This document shows positions 8,222 through 16,095 of a stretch of 19,982 nt of DNA, one piece after another (within the stretch, counting starts at the first letter, position 1; the number at the start of each line of letters is the position of its first letter). The DNA comes from DASSKW01 sp035690065. GTDB taxonomy: Bacteria; Pseudomonadota; Gammaproteobacteria; Natronospirales; REEB76. The notes under the pieces were generated by a model. That model had not been told where the DNA came from and searched no databases. It saw nothing but the letters and a program-made list of their open reading frames with translations. The DNA is taken from positions 1 through 19,982 of the forward strand of contig DASSKW010000043.1 in NCBI GenBank assembly GCA_035690065.1, read 5' to 3'. The position numbers and the translations under genes were made by a program.

Positions 8222-9528
8222 TGTCGGGCGCCGCGTCACGTGCTATTGCCGCACAAGCACTGGTCGCGGTGCTGCGCGATGACCTGCATCTGAATACCGC
8301 ATTGAGACACACGCTTCCTGCTGGTTTCGCAGCTCGTGATGCCGCGCTGGTGCAGGAACTGTGTTACGGCGTATCGCGCTACAGACCGCGTCTGGAATTC
8401 TGGTTGTCACAACTGTTGAATCAGCCGCTCAAGTCTGCCGATCTCGATCTGCACATACTGCTGATGATGGGGTTGTACCAGCTTGTCGCCATGCGGGTGC
8501 CGGCACATGCCGCCGTCAAGGAGACTGCGGAAGCCTGTCGCACGCTGGGGAAACCCTGGGCAGTGAAATTGTTGAACGCGATATTACGGCGTTTCCAGCG
8601 CGAACAACTCTCGTTGCAGGCCGCTGCCGACAGAGATGAGATGGCGCGCTACATGCATCCGCGCTGGTTCATCCGGCGCCTGCAAGATGAATGGCCCGAA
8701 CACTGGCAGAGCATCCTCGACGCGAACAATGCGCGTCCGCCGCTCAGCTTGCGCGTGAACCGATGCAGAGCGCAGCGCGATGCCGTATTGCAGGAGCTGG
8801 CAGTAGCCGGCATCCCGGCCCGAGCCGCGAGCATATCAACCGACGGGGTGATACTGGAAACCGCGATGGATGTCACGGCGCTGCCGGGTTTCGATGCCGG
8901 GCATTTCTCGGTGCAGGACGAAGCCGCACAACTGGCTGCGGGTCTGCTCGATGTGCACCCCGGGATGCGGGTGCTGGATGCGTGTGCTGCGCCGGGTGGC
9001 AAGACTGGCCATATCCTCGAGTCTTGCCCTGCGGTGCAGGAACTGGTGGCATTGGATTCCGACGCGTTACGCAGCACACGCATCCGCGAGAACCTGGACC
9101 GGCTCGGGTTGCAGGCGACCTTGCAGGTGGCGGACGCTGCTCAGCCCGAGGCCTGGTGGGACGGGCGTGGTTTCGAACGCATCCTGCTGGATGCGCCCTG
9201 CAGCGCCACCGGCGTGATCCGCCGCCATCCGGAGATCAAGTTGCGACGTCAGCCGCAGGACGTCGGTGCGGCGGCAAATCTGCAAGCCCAGCTGCTGGCT
9301 GCGCTCTGGCCGCTGCTCGCGCCGGGGGGTAAGCTGCTGTATGTCACCTGCTCGGTACTGGCGGAAGAGAACGGCGATCAGATCGCAGCCTTCCTTGCCG
9401 CACATGACGATGTGCAGCCGGTCCCGCTTCCGGATACGTGGGGCGTCGCGGCAGGGGCGGGCCGACAGATACTCACCGGACAGGACGGCATGGATGGCTT
9501 TTATTATGCTTGTCTGTCCAAACACTGA
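8221..9528 (+). CDS. rsmB: 16S rRNA (cytosine-967 C5) methyltransferase RsmB
   Basis: This enzyme (also called Sun or Fmu) methylates C967 of 16S rRNA. The 435 residues are the usual length. The N-terminal third is the NusB-like RNA-binding domain (about residues 5-130, with VQELCYGVSRYRPRLEFWL and VKLLNAILRRFQRE). A class I methyltransferase domain follows: SAM motif VLDACAAPGGKTGHILE (251-267), LLDAPCSATGVIRRHPEIK with Cys327 (322-340), and LLYVTCSVLAEENGDQI with Cys377 (372-388). The two cysteines are the pair used by RNA m5C methyltransferases, where the TCS cysteine is the nucleophile and the PC cysteine helps release the product. The start ATG overlaps the fmt stop, so translation is probably coupled. 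The order def-fmt-rsmB is common in proteobacteria. Confidence 0.97.
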   Translation: MSGAASRAIAAQALVAVLRDDLHLNTALRHTLPAGFAARDAALVQELCYGVSRYRPRLEFWLSQLLNQPLKSADLDLHILLMMGLYQLVAMRVPAHAAVKETAEACRTLGKPWAVKLLNAILRRFQREQLSLQAAADRDEMARYMHPRWFIRRLQDEWPEHWQSILDANNARPPLSLRVNRCRAQRDAVLQELAVAGIPARAASISTDGVILETAMDVTALPGFDAGHFSVQDEAAQLAAGLLDVHPGMRVLDACAAPGGKTGHILESCPAVQELVALDSDALRSTRIRENLDRLGLQATLQVADAAQPEAWWDGRGFERILLDAPCSATGVIRRHPEIKLRRQPQDVGAAANLQAQLLAALWPLLAPGGKLLYVTCSVLAEENGDQIAAFLAAHDDVQPVPLPDTWGVAAGAGRQILTGQDGMDGFYYACLSKH

Positions 9529-9546
9529 ACACTGCCACATCGATCC

Positions 9547-10146
9547 ATGATGCGCATCGCTATCACTCCCCGACTCATGCCGCGAGGCGCGCTCACCGCG
9601 CTGATTTGCGCGCTGTGTCTGGGAACGACGACCGCAGTACATGCAGACAATGATCAGCCCGGATTCGTGATCCGCACCGCATTTACCGAATTGCTGAACG
9701 GCGTCTACAGTCTGAACGCCGACGTCGACCTCAATATGAGCAATCAGGCGATCGATGCGCTTGAAAATGGTGTCCCGTTGACTATCGAATTGCAGATCGA
9801 GGTCATCAAACATCGCAGCTACATGTGGAACAAGACCGTCGCGACACTGACCGAGCGCTATCAGATCAGCTTCCATCCGCTTACCCGTCGCTTCATCGTC
9901 AAGAACCTGAACAGTGGTCAACAGCAGAGTTTTGTCAGTTATCGTGACGCCATCACTTATCTGGGGCAGGTGAACGATCTGCCGATAATCGATTCAAGTT
10001 TGCTCGAACCGGATACCAAATACATGATCCGGATGCGTGCAGTACTTGATATCAAGGATTTTCCAGGACCGTTGCAACTCATCGCTTCGTTTTTCAAAGG
10101 CTGGGATCTGTCCAGTGACTGGTACGCATGGGTGCTGACCTCATGA
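9547..10146 (+). CDS. DUF4390 family exported protein
   Basis: This is a 199-residue protein with an N-terminal signal peptide; the likely cleavage is after VHA (residues 31-33). The mature part begins DNDQPGFVIRTAFTELLNGVYSLNADVDLNMS and looks like a beta-rich periplasmic domain. It matches the DUF4390 family, which is usually encoded between rsmB and ntrY. Its function is unknown. The context suggests a periplasmic partner of the NtrY-like sensor, but this is inference. Downstream conserved-looking segments are ELQIEVIKHRSYMWN, YQISFHPLTRRFIVKNLNSG and SSDWYAWVL near the end. The gene starts 18 bases after the rsmB stop, and its stop overlaps the ntrY ATG (ATGA). A second ATG directly follows the first (9550), so the exact start could be one codon later. 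Confidence 0.88.
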   Translation: MMRIAITPRLMPRGALTALICALCLGTTTAVHADNDQPGFVIRTAFTELLNGVYSLNADVDLNMSNQAIDALENGVPLTIELQIEVIKHRSYMWNKTVATLTERYQISFHPLTRRFIVKNLNSGQQQSFVSYRDAITYLGQVNDLPIIDSSLLEPDTKYMIRMRAVLDIKDFPGPLQLIASFFKGWDLSSDWYAWVLTS

Positions 10147-12356
10147 AACGCTACTTCGTACCGTCGATCATCGCGGCCGGCATCCTGGTGATGCTGGTGT
10201 CGCTCATCATGCTCAGCAAGAGCACTCAGAACTCGGCAGCGTTCGAGAATGTACACCTCTGGTTGCTGTTGCTGAATGCCATCGCTGCACTGGTGCTGCT
10301 GGTGGTAATCGGTTACAACCTGTTTCGATTGATCCGCCAGTACCGTCGCAACGTCACCGGTTCACGCTTGACGACACGTCTGGTGGTGATGTTCGTGGGA
10401 TTGGCGATCGCGCCGGTGTTGCTGGTCTATGGATTTTCGATCCAGTTTATCAATCGCGGTATCGACTCCTGGTTCGATGTACGGGTCGAACGTGCCTTGT
10501 CCGATGCCATCGAACTGTCGCGGACCGCTTTGCAGACCCGGGTTCACGATTTATTGGGACGCACCGAGCATCTCTCGGATATGATTTCGGCTACCGGCAA
10601 GCATGAACTGCCAATGCAACTGGATGCGTTGCGCCGGCAGAGCGGCGCCACCGAGCTGACACTGTTGAGCGGGCTGGATGGCCACATCATCGCGTCGAGT
10701 ACCGGGCAGGCAGCGACTCTGATCCCGGATCTGCCGAATCAGGAAGTGCTGATGCAGGTTCGTTCTGGCAACGTCTACGTCGGGCTCGACCCGGTAGGCG
10801 ACAACGGTTTACACATCCGCGCTGTCGTGCCGGTCGCTGCCAGTGGCTTGTGGTGGCGCCCCGAGATACTGCAAGCCATGTATCCGGTCGCCGACGAACA
10901 GAGCGGTCTTGCCAACCGGGTGCAGAATGCCTATTCGCATTATCGTGAACTGACGGTGCTGCGCACACCACTCAAGTACAGTTTCATGGGTACGTTGTCG
11001 CTGGTACTGTTCCTGTCGATCCTGATGGCAGTGTGGATCGCGTTCGTGGCAGCGCGCAAGCTGGTGGAGCCGATCCAGAATCTGGTCGAAGGCACCCGCG
11101 CAGTGGCGCGCGGTGATTTCAGCACCCGCCTGCCCATGCCCTCAAAGGACGAAGTCGGTTATCTGGTGTCGTCTTTCAACGAGATGACGCAACGGCTGGC
11201 CGAAGCCAACGATGCGGCACGGCGCAGCCGGCAGCAGGTCGAGAATGAACGCAGCTATCTGGGCGCGATATTGGGGCGCTTGTCATCCGGTGTGATCTCA
11301 TTCAACGCAGCACTGGTATTGAAGACCGCCAACCCGGCAGCTGGCGAGATCCTGGGCACGGATTTGCATCGGCATCTCGGCAAGTCGCTGGCTCCGCTGT
11401 CGGCTGAGCCGACGCTGCTGGGGCAGTTTGTCGCGACCTGTCGTGGACATCTCGAAGCCGAACAACGCGAATGGCGCGAGGAGATGGTGCTGCATGGCGA
11501 CAGTGGACGCCGCATCCTGATGGTGAGCTGTACTGCGTTGCCCAGTGCCGGTGAATCGCCGCCCGGACATGTCATGGTATTCGACGATCTGACGGCACTG
11601 ATCGAGGCCCAGCGCGACGCGGCCTGGGGCGAAGTGGCACGACGATTGGCACACGAGATCAAGAATCCACTAACGCCGATCCAGCTGGCAGCAGAGCGGG
11701 TCCGGCGACGTTATCTTGGTACACTCAAGGGCGAAGATGCGGAAGTGCTGGATCGTGCCACGCATACCATCGTGCAACAGGTGGAAGCCCTGAAGTCGAT
11801 GGTAAATGATTTCAGCGAGTACGCGCGTTCACCCCAGCTCGAATTCATATCGCTGGATCTGAATGCGTTAGTGCGGGAAGTGGTCGAGTTGTATCGCAGC
11901 CGCGAAGTCGGCATGAACATCGAACTCAAGCTTGATGTGAACCTGCCGAAGCTGCATGCCGATTCAGGACGCATCCGGCAGATGCTGCACAACCTGTTCA
12001 AGAATGCACTGGAAGCACTGGAAGGTAGCGAGCAACCGTGGGTGCGGATCACCACGCATCATTATCATCGTGGTACTGAAGAGATGGCAGAGATCGTGGT
12101 AGAGGATAACGGTCCCGGATTCAATGCCGAGATATTGGGGAAAGCGTTCGAGCCGTATGTCACCAGCAAGCCAAAAGGGACCGGCCTGGGACTGGCTATC
12201 GTGAAGAAACTTGCGGAAGAACACGGCGGCAGCATCCGTGCCCAGAATGCACCGGAAAGCGGCGCACAACTCGTCATACGTCTGCCTATCAATGAGGACG
12301 CACGCAGCAGCGCATTGCTGGGCTGGCGCTCCAGTGGCAGGAGGGAGATCTCATGA
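10143..12356 (+). CDS. ntrY: NtrY-like membrane sensor histidine kinase
   Basis: This is a 737-residue inner-membrane histidine kinase of the NtrY family, linked in other bacteria to nitrogen or redox control. Three N-terminal membrane segments lie at about residues 5-25, 39-64 and 79-103. A periplasmic domain (about 104-281) and a fourth segment (about 282-305) follow. Then come HAMP (306-354), a PAS-like region starting at SYLGAILGRLSSGVISF (371-387), and the kinase core. The phosphoacceptor is His504 in RLAHEIKNPLTPIQLAAER. The ATPase shows the N box HNLFKNALEAL (616-626), VEDNGPGF (653-660) and GTGLGLAIVKKLAEEHGG (679-696). The ATG at 10143 overlaps the DUF4390 stop; an ATG at 10128 would add five residues inside the upstream gene. 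The stop overlaps the ntrX start, so kinase and regulator are coupled. The signal sensed is unknown. Confidence 0.94.
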   Translation: MKRYFVPSIIAAGILVMLVSLIMLSKSTQNSAAFENVHLWLLLLNAIAALVLLVVIGYNLFRLIRQYRRNVTGSRLTTRLVVMFVGLAIAPVLLVYGFSIQFINRGIDSWFDVRVERALSDAIELSRTALQTRVHDLLGRTEHLSDMISATGKHELPMQLDALRRQSGATELTLLSGLDGHIIASSTGQAATLIPDLPNQEVLMQVRSGNVYVGLDPVGDNGLHIRAVVPVAASGLWWRPEILQAMYPVADEQSGLANRVQNAYSHYRELTVLRTPLKYSFMGTLSLVLFLSILMAVWIAFVAARKLVEPIQNLVEGTRAVARGDFSTRLPMPSKDEVGYLVSSFNEMTQRLAEANDAARRSRQQVENERSYLGAILGRLSSGVISFNAALVLKTANPAAGEILGTDLHRHLGKSLAPLSAEPTLLGQFVATCRGHLEAEQREWREEMVLHGDSGRRILMVSCTALPSAGESPPGHVMVFDDLTALIEAQRDAAWGEVARRLAHEIKNPLTPIQLAAERVRRRYLGTLKGEDAEVLDRATHTIVQQVEALKSMVNDFSEYARSPQLEFISLDLNALVREVVELYRSREVGMNIELKLDVNLPKLHADSGRIRQMLHNLFKNALEALEGSEQPWVRITTHHYHRGTEEMAEIVVEDNGPGFNAEILGKAFEPYVTSKPKGTGLGLAIVKKLAEEHGGSIRAQNAPESGAQLVIRLPINEDARSSALLGWRSSGRREIS

Positions 12357-13729
12357 AGCCGTCACAGATATTGGTGGTGGATGACGAAGCGGACATCCGC
12401 GGGATGGTCCAGGAGATCCTGACTGAGGAAGGCTACAAGGTACGCGTCGCCGGCAATGCTGCCGAAGCACGCGATGCCCGGGCCAAGGCGGAACCCGATC
12501 TGGTATTGCTGGATATCTGGATGCCGGACATGGACGGCATCAGTCTGCTCAAGGAATGGACTCGCGAAGGCGCGTTGGCGTTCCCGGTCGTGATGATGTC
12601 TGGACATGGCACCGTGGACACGGCGATCGAGGCGACCAAACTTGGCGCGCTGGATTTCGTAGAGAAGCCATTGTCGTTGGCGAAACTGTTGCGCACGGTG
12701 GAACATGCGATAGAGATTGGGCACAAGGCCCGCGAACAACGTGGCTCACGCGGCAAGGCACCGCTGTTCGAACCGATCGGTAAAAGCCGACAGATACAGG
12801 GCTTGCGCGATCAGTGTCGGCGCATCGCGCCGTTCGATGCGGCAGTGATGCTGGTAGGTGAACCGGGCAGCGGCCGCAAGATGCTGGCGCGTTATCTGCA
12901 TAGTCTCAGTCCGCGTGGCGCCGGACCGTTGGTGGAGCTGGCCTTGTCCGGCATGGATCCGCACGAGGCGTCGGCGCGGCTGTTTGGTCGCGAACAGGAT
13001 GGCCGGATCGAGCCTGGATTGTTCGATCAGGCGCGGGAAGGCAGTCTGTTCCTGAACGAGCTCACTGACATGCAACCCGAAGTCCAGCAACTGCTGCTGA
13101 GCGCACTGGACCAGGGACGTTATACCCGGGTCGGCGGGCAGGTAGCCCAGACCCTCGATGTACGCTTCATATCCGCGGCATTGCCGGAGATCGAGACATA
13201 TCTTGCCAATGGACGTTTCAGACGTGATCTGTATCTGCGGCTCGAAGGTGTCGCGGTAAGGGTGCCCGCATTACGCGAGTACCGTGAGGACGTCCCGGAA
13301 TTGTTGCGCTACTACACCGACATCATGGTGGACATCCAGAGTCTTAAATACCGGCGTTTCAGCGTTGCCGCTCAGAACCGGCTACGCAACTATCCGTGGC
13401 CGGGCAACGTGCGTGAACTCAAGAACATGATCCAGCGTTTCCTGATGTTGAATCAGGATACCGAGATATCGCTGGAAGAAGTGGAAAGCGAACTGCAACC
13501 TTTTATCCCGGGCGAGCCACTGGTCAAGCAGGACCTGCTGTCCATGCCGTTACGCGAAGCCCGCGAACAATTCGAGAAAGCCTATCTCGAACAACAGTTG
13601 CAGTTGTGCGGCGGCAAAGTCGGCAAACTCGCCGAGCGCGTGGGTATGGAACGCACTCATCTTTATCGCAAACTGAATTCGCTGGGGATCGATTTCCGTA
13701 CTTCGGGCGGGGATGAAACAGATGACTGA
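12353..13729 (+). CDS. ntrX: NtrX-like response regulator with degenerate AAA+ domain
   Basis: This 458-residue regulator pairs with the upstream NtrY-like kinase. The receiver domain (about 4-120) is intact: acidic pocket VVDDEAD, phosphoacceptor Asp54 in LVLLDIWMPDMDG, Ser83 and Lys105. The central domain (about 141-370) aligns with sigma-54 activators but has lost key elements. Walker A reads GEPGSGRKM, with Arg175 where the lysine should be. The GAFTGA loop is missing between LFGREQ and DGRIEPGLFDQ. Walker B reads SLFLNELTD, with Asn235 instead of Asp. The arginine-finger region FRRDLYLRL and the sensor-2 block YPWPGNVRELKN are retained. A Fis-type helix-turn-helix closes the protein (GKVGKLAERVGMERTHLYRK, 422-441). 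It therefore probably binds DNA but does not act as a classical sigma-54 activator. R. capsulatus NtrC, which lacks GAFTGA and works with sigma-70 polymerase, is a precedent. Confidence 0.93.
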   Translation: MKPSQILVVDDEADIRGMVQEILTEEGYKVRVAGNAAEARDARAKAEPDLVLLDIWMPDMDGISLLKEWTREGALAFPVVMMSGHGTVDTAIEATKLGALDFVEKPLSLAKLLRTVEHAIEIGHKAREQRGSRGKAPLFEPIGKSRQIQGLRDQCRRIAPFDAAVMLVGEPGSGRKMLARYLHSLSPRGAGPLVELALSGMDPHEASARLFGREQDGRIEPGLFDQAREGSLFLNELTDMQPEVQQLLLSALDQGRYTRVGGQVAQTLDVRFISAALPEIETYLANGRFRRDLYLRLEGVAVRVPALREYREDVPELLRYYTDIMVDIQSLKYRRFSVAAQNRLRNYPWPGNVRELKNMIQRFLMLNQDTEISLEEVESELQPFIPGEPLVKQDLLSMPLREAREQFEKAYLEQQLQLCGGKVGKLAERVGMERTHLYRKLNSLGIDFRTSGGDETDD

Positions 13730-13732
13730 ATG

Positions 13733-14311
13733 CTAGTTGGTCTTGATGACCAACGGTTCGATATGATTCCGGGCGAGTTTGGCACGCAAGGTATTGAGTG
13801 TCTTCAGGTCCTTGATCGGACCGATCCGCACCCGGTTCCAGGTACTGCCGTTATTCACTTTTACTTGCTGGATGCTGGATTCGACTCCAAGTAAAGCCAG
13901 GTTGGCTTTAAGCTTGTCGGCCTCTTCGTAACTCTGGAACGACCCGACCTGCAGGATATAGATACCAGGTTGATTGACCGGGCCGGTCTCGTCACCGGAA
14001 CGGGTCTCCTTGTCCTGACTCGGGATCACGACCTGGAACGAAGGCAACAGCTTGTAAAAATCGAAGTGCGGCGCCGCATCGGCAGTGCTTGCAGCGGGCG
14101 CGGCAGCGTTGTTGGTGACCGCCGATGCACCATGTTGCGTGACAGCAGCGCCTTTCTCGTGATGCAGTTTCTTCCATACCTGCGGGGCCGCTTCCACGAC
14201 GAATACCGCGACGGTTACCCCGACGATGAACCAGCCCCAGCCGGGGAACCCGCCATTTTTCTTGCGGGTGGGGTCTTTCGGCTTGGGTGCATTCTTGTAA
14301 TCTTTCGCCAT
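13733..14311 (-). CDS. SPOR-domain membrane protein, FtsN-like
   Basis: This 192-residue bitopic inner-membrane protein has a short cytoplasmic, lysine-rich N-terminus, one membrane segment (about residues 24-42) and a low-complexity Ala/Thr linker. The motif FDFYKLLP (83-90) is typical of FtsN-like proteins encoded next to argS in gammaproteobacteria. A C-terminal SPOR domain follows (about 115-191: GIYILQVGSFQSYEEADKLK at its start, WNRVRIGPIKDL near its end). SPOR domains bind denuded glycan strands at the division septum, so a role in cell division or peptidoglycan remodelling is likely. Whether this is FtsN itself is not decidable here. It starts 9 bases after the argS stop. Its stop is only 3 bases from the stop of the convergent ntrX gene, with no terminator between them. 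Confidence 0.9.
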   Translation of the reverse strand: MAKDYKNAPKPKDPTRKKNGGFPGWGWFIVGVTVAVFVVEAAPQVWKKLHHEKGAAVTQHGASAVTNNAAAPAASTADAAPHFDFYKLLPSFQVVIPSQDKETRSGDETGPVNQPGIYILQVGSFQSYEEADKLKANLALLGVESSIQQVKVNNGSTWNRVRIGPIKDLKTLNTLRAKLARNHIEPLVIKTN

Positions 14312-14320
14312 GTTTGCGGC

Positions 14321-16009
14321 CTACATGCTTTCCGGTGCCGAGACGCCCAGCAGCGCCAGGCCGTTGCGCAACACCTGCCGGGTGGCACGACTCAGGGTCA
14401 GCCGTGCATCGCGCAGATCCTTGTCCTCCACCAGAAACTGATGGGTGTCGTACCAGGTATGGAATGCGGTGGCGAGTTCGCGCAGATATTGCGCCAGCAG
14501 GTGCGGTTCCTGGTTGCGGGCCGCGATCTCGATCATCTCCGGTAACCGCGACAGTTCGACCATCAGCATCTGTTCATGCGGCTCATCCAATCTTGCCAGT
14601 TTATTCCGGCCGTTCTCGGCATCGTAGCTGAACCCCTTGTCGGCGAGCTGACGGAACACGCTGGCGATACGCGCATGCGCATACTGGATGTAGTAGACCG
14701 GGTTATCGTTACTTTGCGAGCGTGCCAGGTCGATGTCGAATACCAGTTGCGAATCCGGCTTGCGTGCGATCAGGAAGAAACGGGTGGCGTCGCAACCAGC
14801 TTCGTCGATCAGGTCGCGCAGCGTGACATAGCCGCCGGCACGTTTCGATATCTTCACTTCTTCGCCGCCACGCATCACCGTGACCATCTGGTAGAGCACG
14901 TATTCCGGCCAGGCTTTCGGGATCCCCATGTCCAGGGCCTGCAGGCCGGCACGTACCCGCGCCAGTGAACCGTGATGATCGGCGCCCAGCACGGTGCTGG
15001 CGCGCTTGTAACCGCGTTGCCATTTGGAAAGGTGATACGCCACATCCGGCACGAAATAGGTGTAGGTGCCATCCGACTTGCGCATCACGCGGTCCTTGTC
15101 ATCCCCGAAATCGGTGGTGCGCAACCACAGCGCGCCGCCTTCCTCGAAGGTATGTCCGTGCGCGATGAGTTCACGCACGGTCTCTTCGACTTTGCCATCT
15201 GTATAGAGTGAGGATTCCAGGAAATACACATCGAAATGCACATTGAATGCTTTCAGGTCCAGATCCTGTTCGTGGCGCAAGGCTGCGACTGCGAAGTGCC
15301 GGATGGCATCCAGGTCGTCAGCGTCCCCGTTGCCGGTCACAGTATGACCGTCGGCACTGACCGATTCACCGGACATGAATGCGCGCGCCACTTCGGCGAT
15401 GTATTCGCCGCGATAACCATCGGCAGGCCAGCCGGGTTGTTCCGGCGCGATATTTCGGCAGCGCGCCTGGACCGACAGTGCCAGGTTGTTGATCTGCACG
15501 CCCGCATCGTTGTAGTAGAACTCGCGTGCCACGTTCCAGCCGGTGGCCTCGAACAGACGTGCGAGGCTGTCACCGATGGCAGCATTGCGACCGTGACCGA
15601 CATGTAACGGGCCGGTCGGGTTGGCGGATACGAATTCGATACCAACCCGCTGGCCGTTTCCGGAATTGCTGCGGCCGTATTGTTCGCCGCTGCCGAGGAT
15701 GGTATTCACTTCATCGTGATACGCCGACGGGCTGAGAAAGAAATTGATGAAACCCGGGCCGGCGATCTCGGTCTTCGCGATCAACGCTGAATCAGGCAGG
15801 GCCTTGACGATGGCTTCCGCCAGTTCGCGCGGTTTCCTGCCGGCCTTGCGGGCCAGTATCAGCGCGACGTTGGTAGCGAAATCACCGTGGCTGCGGTCGC
15901 GGGCGCGTTCGATCAGCGGGGTAGCTTCGGGGAGCGCATCGCGTGGAAATAACTCGCCATCGAGCCGGTCAAGCGTGGCGCGCAACGCGCGTTCGAGCTG
16001 GTGTTTCAA
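14321..16009 (-). CDS. argS: Arginyl-tRNA synthetase (TTG start)
   Basis: This class I synthetase charges tRNA-Arg. It has 562 residues, close to the family norm of 560-590. The N-terminal additional domain (Add-1) is at about 1-110, with HGDFATNVALILARKAGRKP and IAGPGFINFFL. The HIGH motif is HVGH (136-139) in ANPTGPLHVGHGRNAAIGD. LGADHHGSLARV (341-352) is family-typical, and the KMSK counterpart is KISKR (386-390) followed by AGGYVTLRDL. The C-terminal anticodon-binding DALR domain ends with LRNGLALLGVSAPE. The only start matching the family's length is TTG (16007-16009); a stop lies upstream in frame and there is no ATG before residue 211. A small inverted repeat (CGGGA/TCCCG) sits 3 bases before the start. 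priA lies 86 bases upstream, and the SPOR gene follows closely. Confidence 0.97.
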   Translation of the reverse strand: MKHQLERALRATLDRLDGELFPRDALPEATPLIERARDRSHGDFATNVALILARKAGRKPRELAEAIVKALPDSALIAKTEIAGPGFINFFLSPSAYHDEVNTILGSGEQYGRSNSGNGQRVGIEFVSANPTGPLHVGHGRNAAIGDSLARLFEATGWNVAREFYYNDAGVQINNLALSVQARCRNIAPEQPGWPADGYRGEYIAEVARAFMSGESVSADGHTVTGNGDADDLDAIRHFAVAALRHEQDLDLKAFNVHFDVYFLESSLYTDGKVEETVRELIAHGHTFEEGGALWLRTTDFGDDKDRVMRKSDGTYTYFVPDVAYHLSKWQRGYKRASTVLGADHHGSLARVRAGLQALDMGIPKAWPEYVLYQMVTVMRGGEEVKISKRAGGYVTLRDLIDEAGCDATRFFLIARKPDSQLVFDIDLARSQSNDNPVYYIQYAHARIASVFRQLADKGFSYDAENGRNKLARLDEPHEQMLMVELSRLPEMIEIAARNQEPHLLAQYLRELATAFHTWYDTHQFLVEDKDLRDARLTLSRATRQVLRNGLALLGVSAPESM

Positions 16010-16095
16010 GCGCGGGATTCCCGTAAAAAAGCCAGAGACAGACGGGCAATTCTAACGTCTGCAGCCGGTGGACAGAAGCGCGTGAGCGGGTTTAT

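Noticed and set aside
9067..9921. A 284-codon minus-strand frame across the end of rsmB and the DUF4390 gene.
   Set aside because: It spans two real genes and their junction on the opposite strand, with no recognisable motif.
10128..10142. An earlier ATG for ntrY, five codons upstream.
   Set aside because: It lies inside the DUF4390 coding end, and the ATG at 10143 gives the usual ATGA coupling and starts directly before the first membrane segment.
16010..16095. A terminator between priA and argS, suggested by TTTTTT on the minus strand.
   Set aside because: The bases before the T run do not form a stable GC-rich hairpin; only a weak 5-bp pairing with the T run in the loop is possible.
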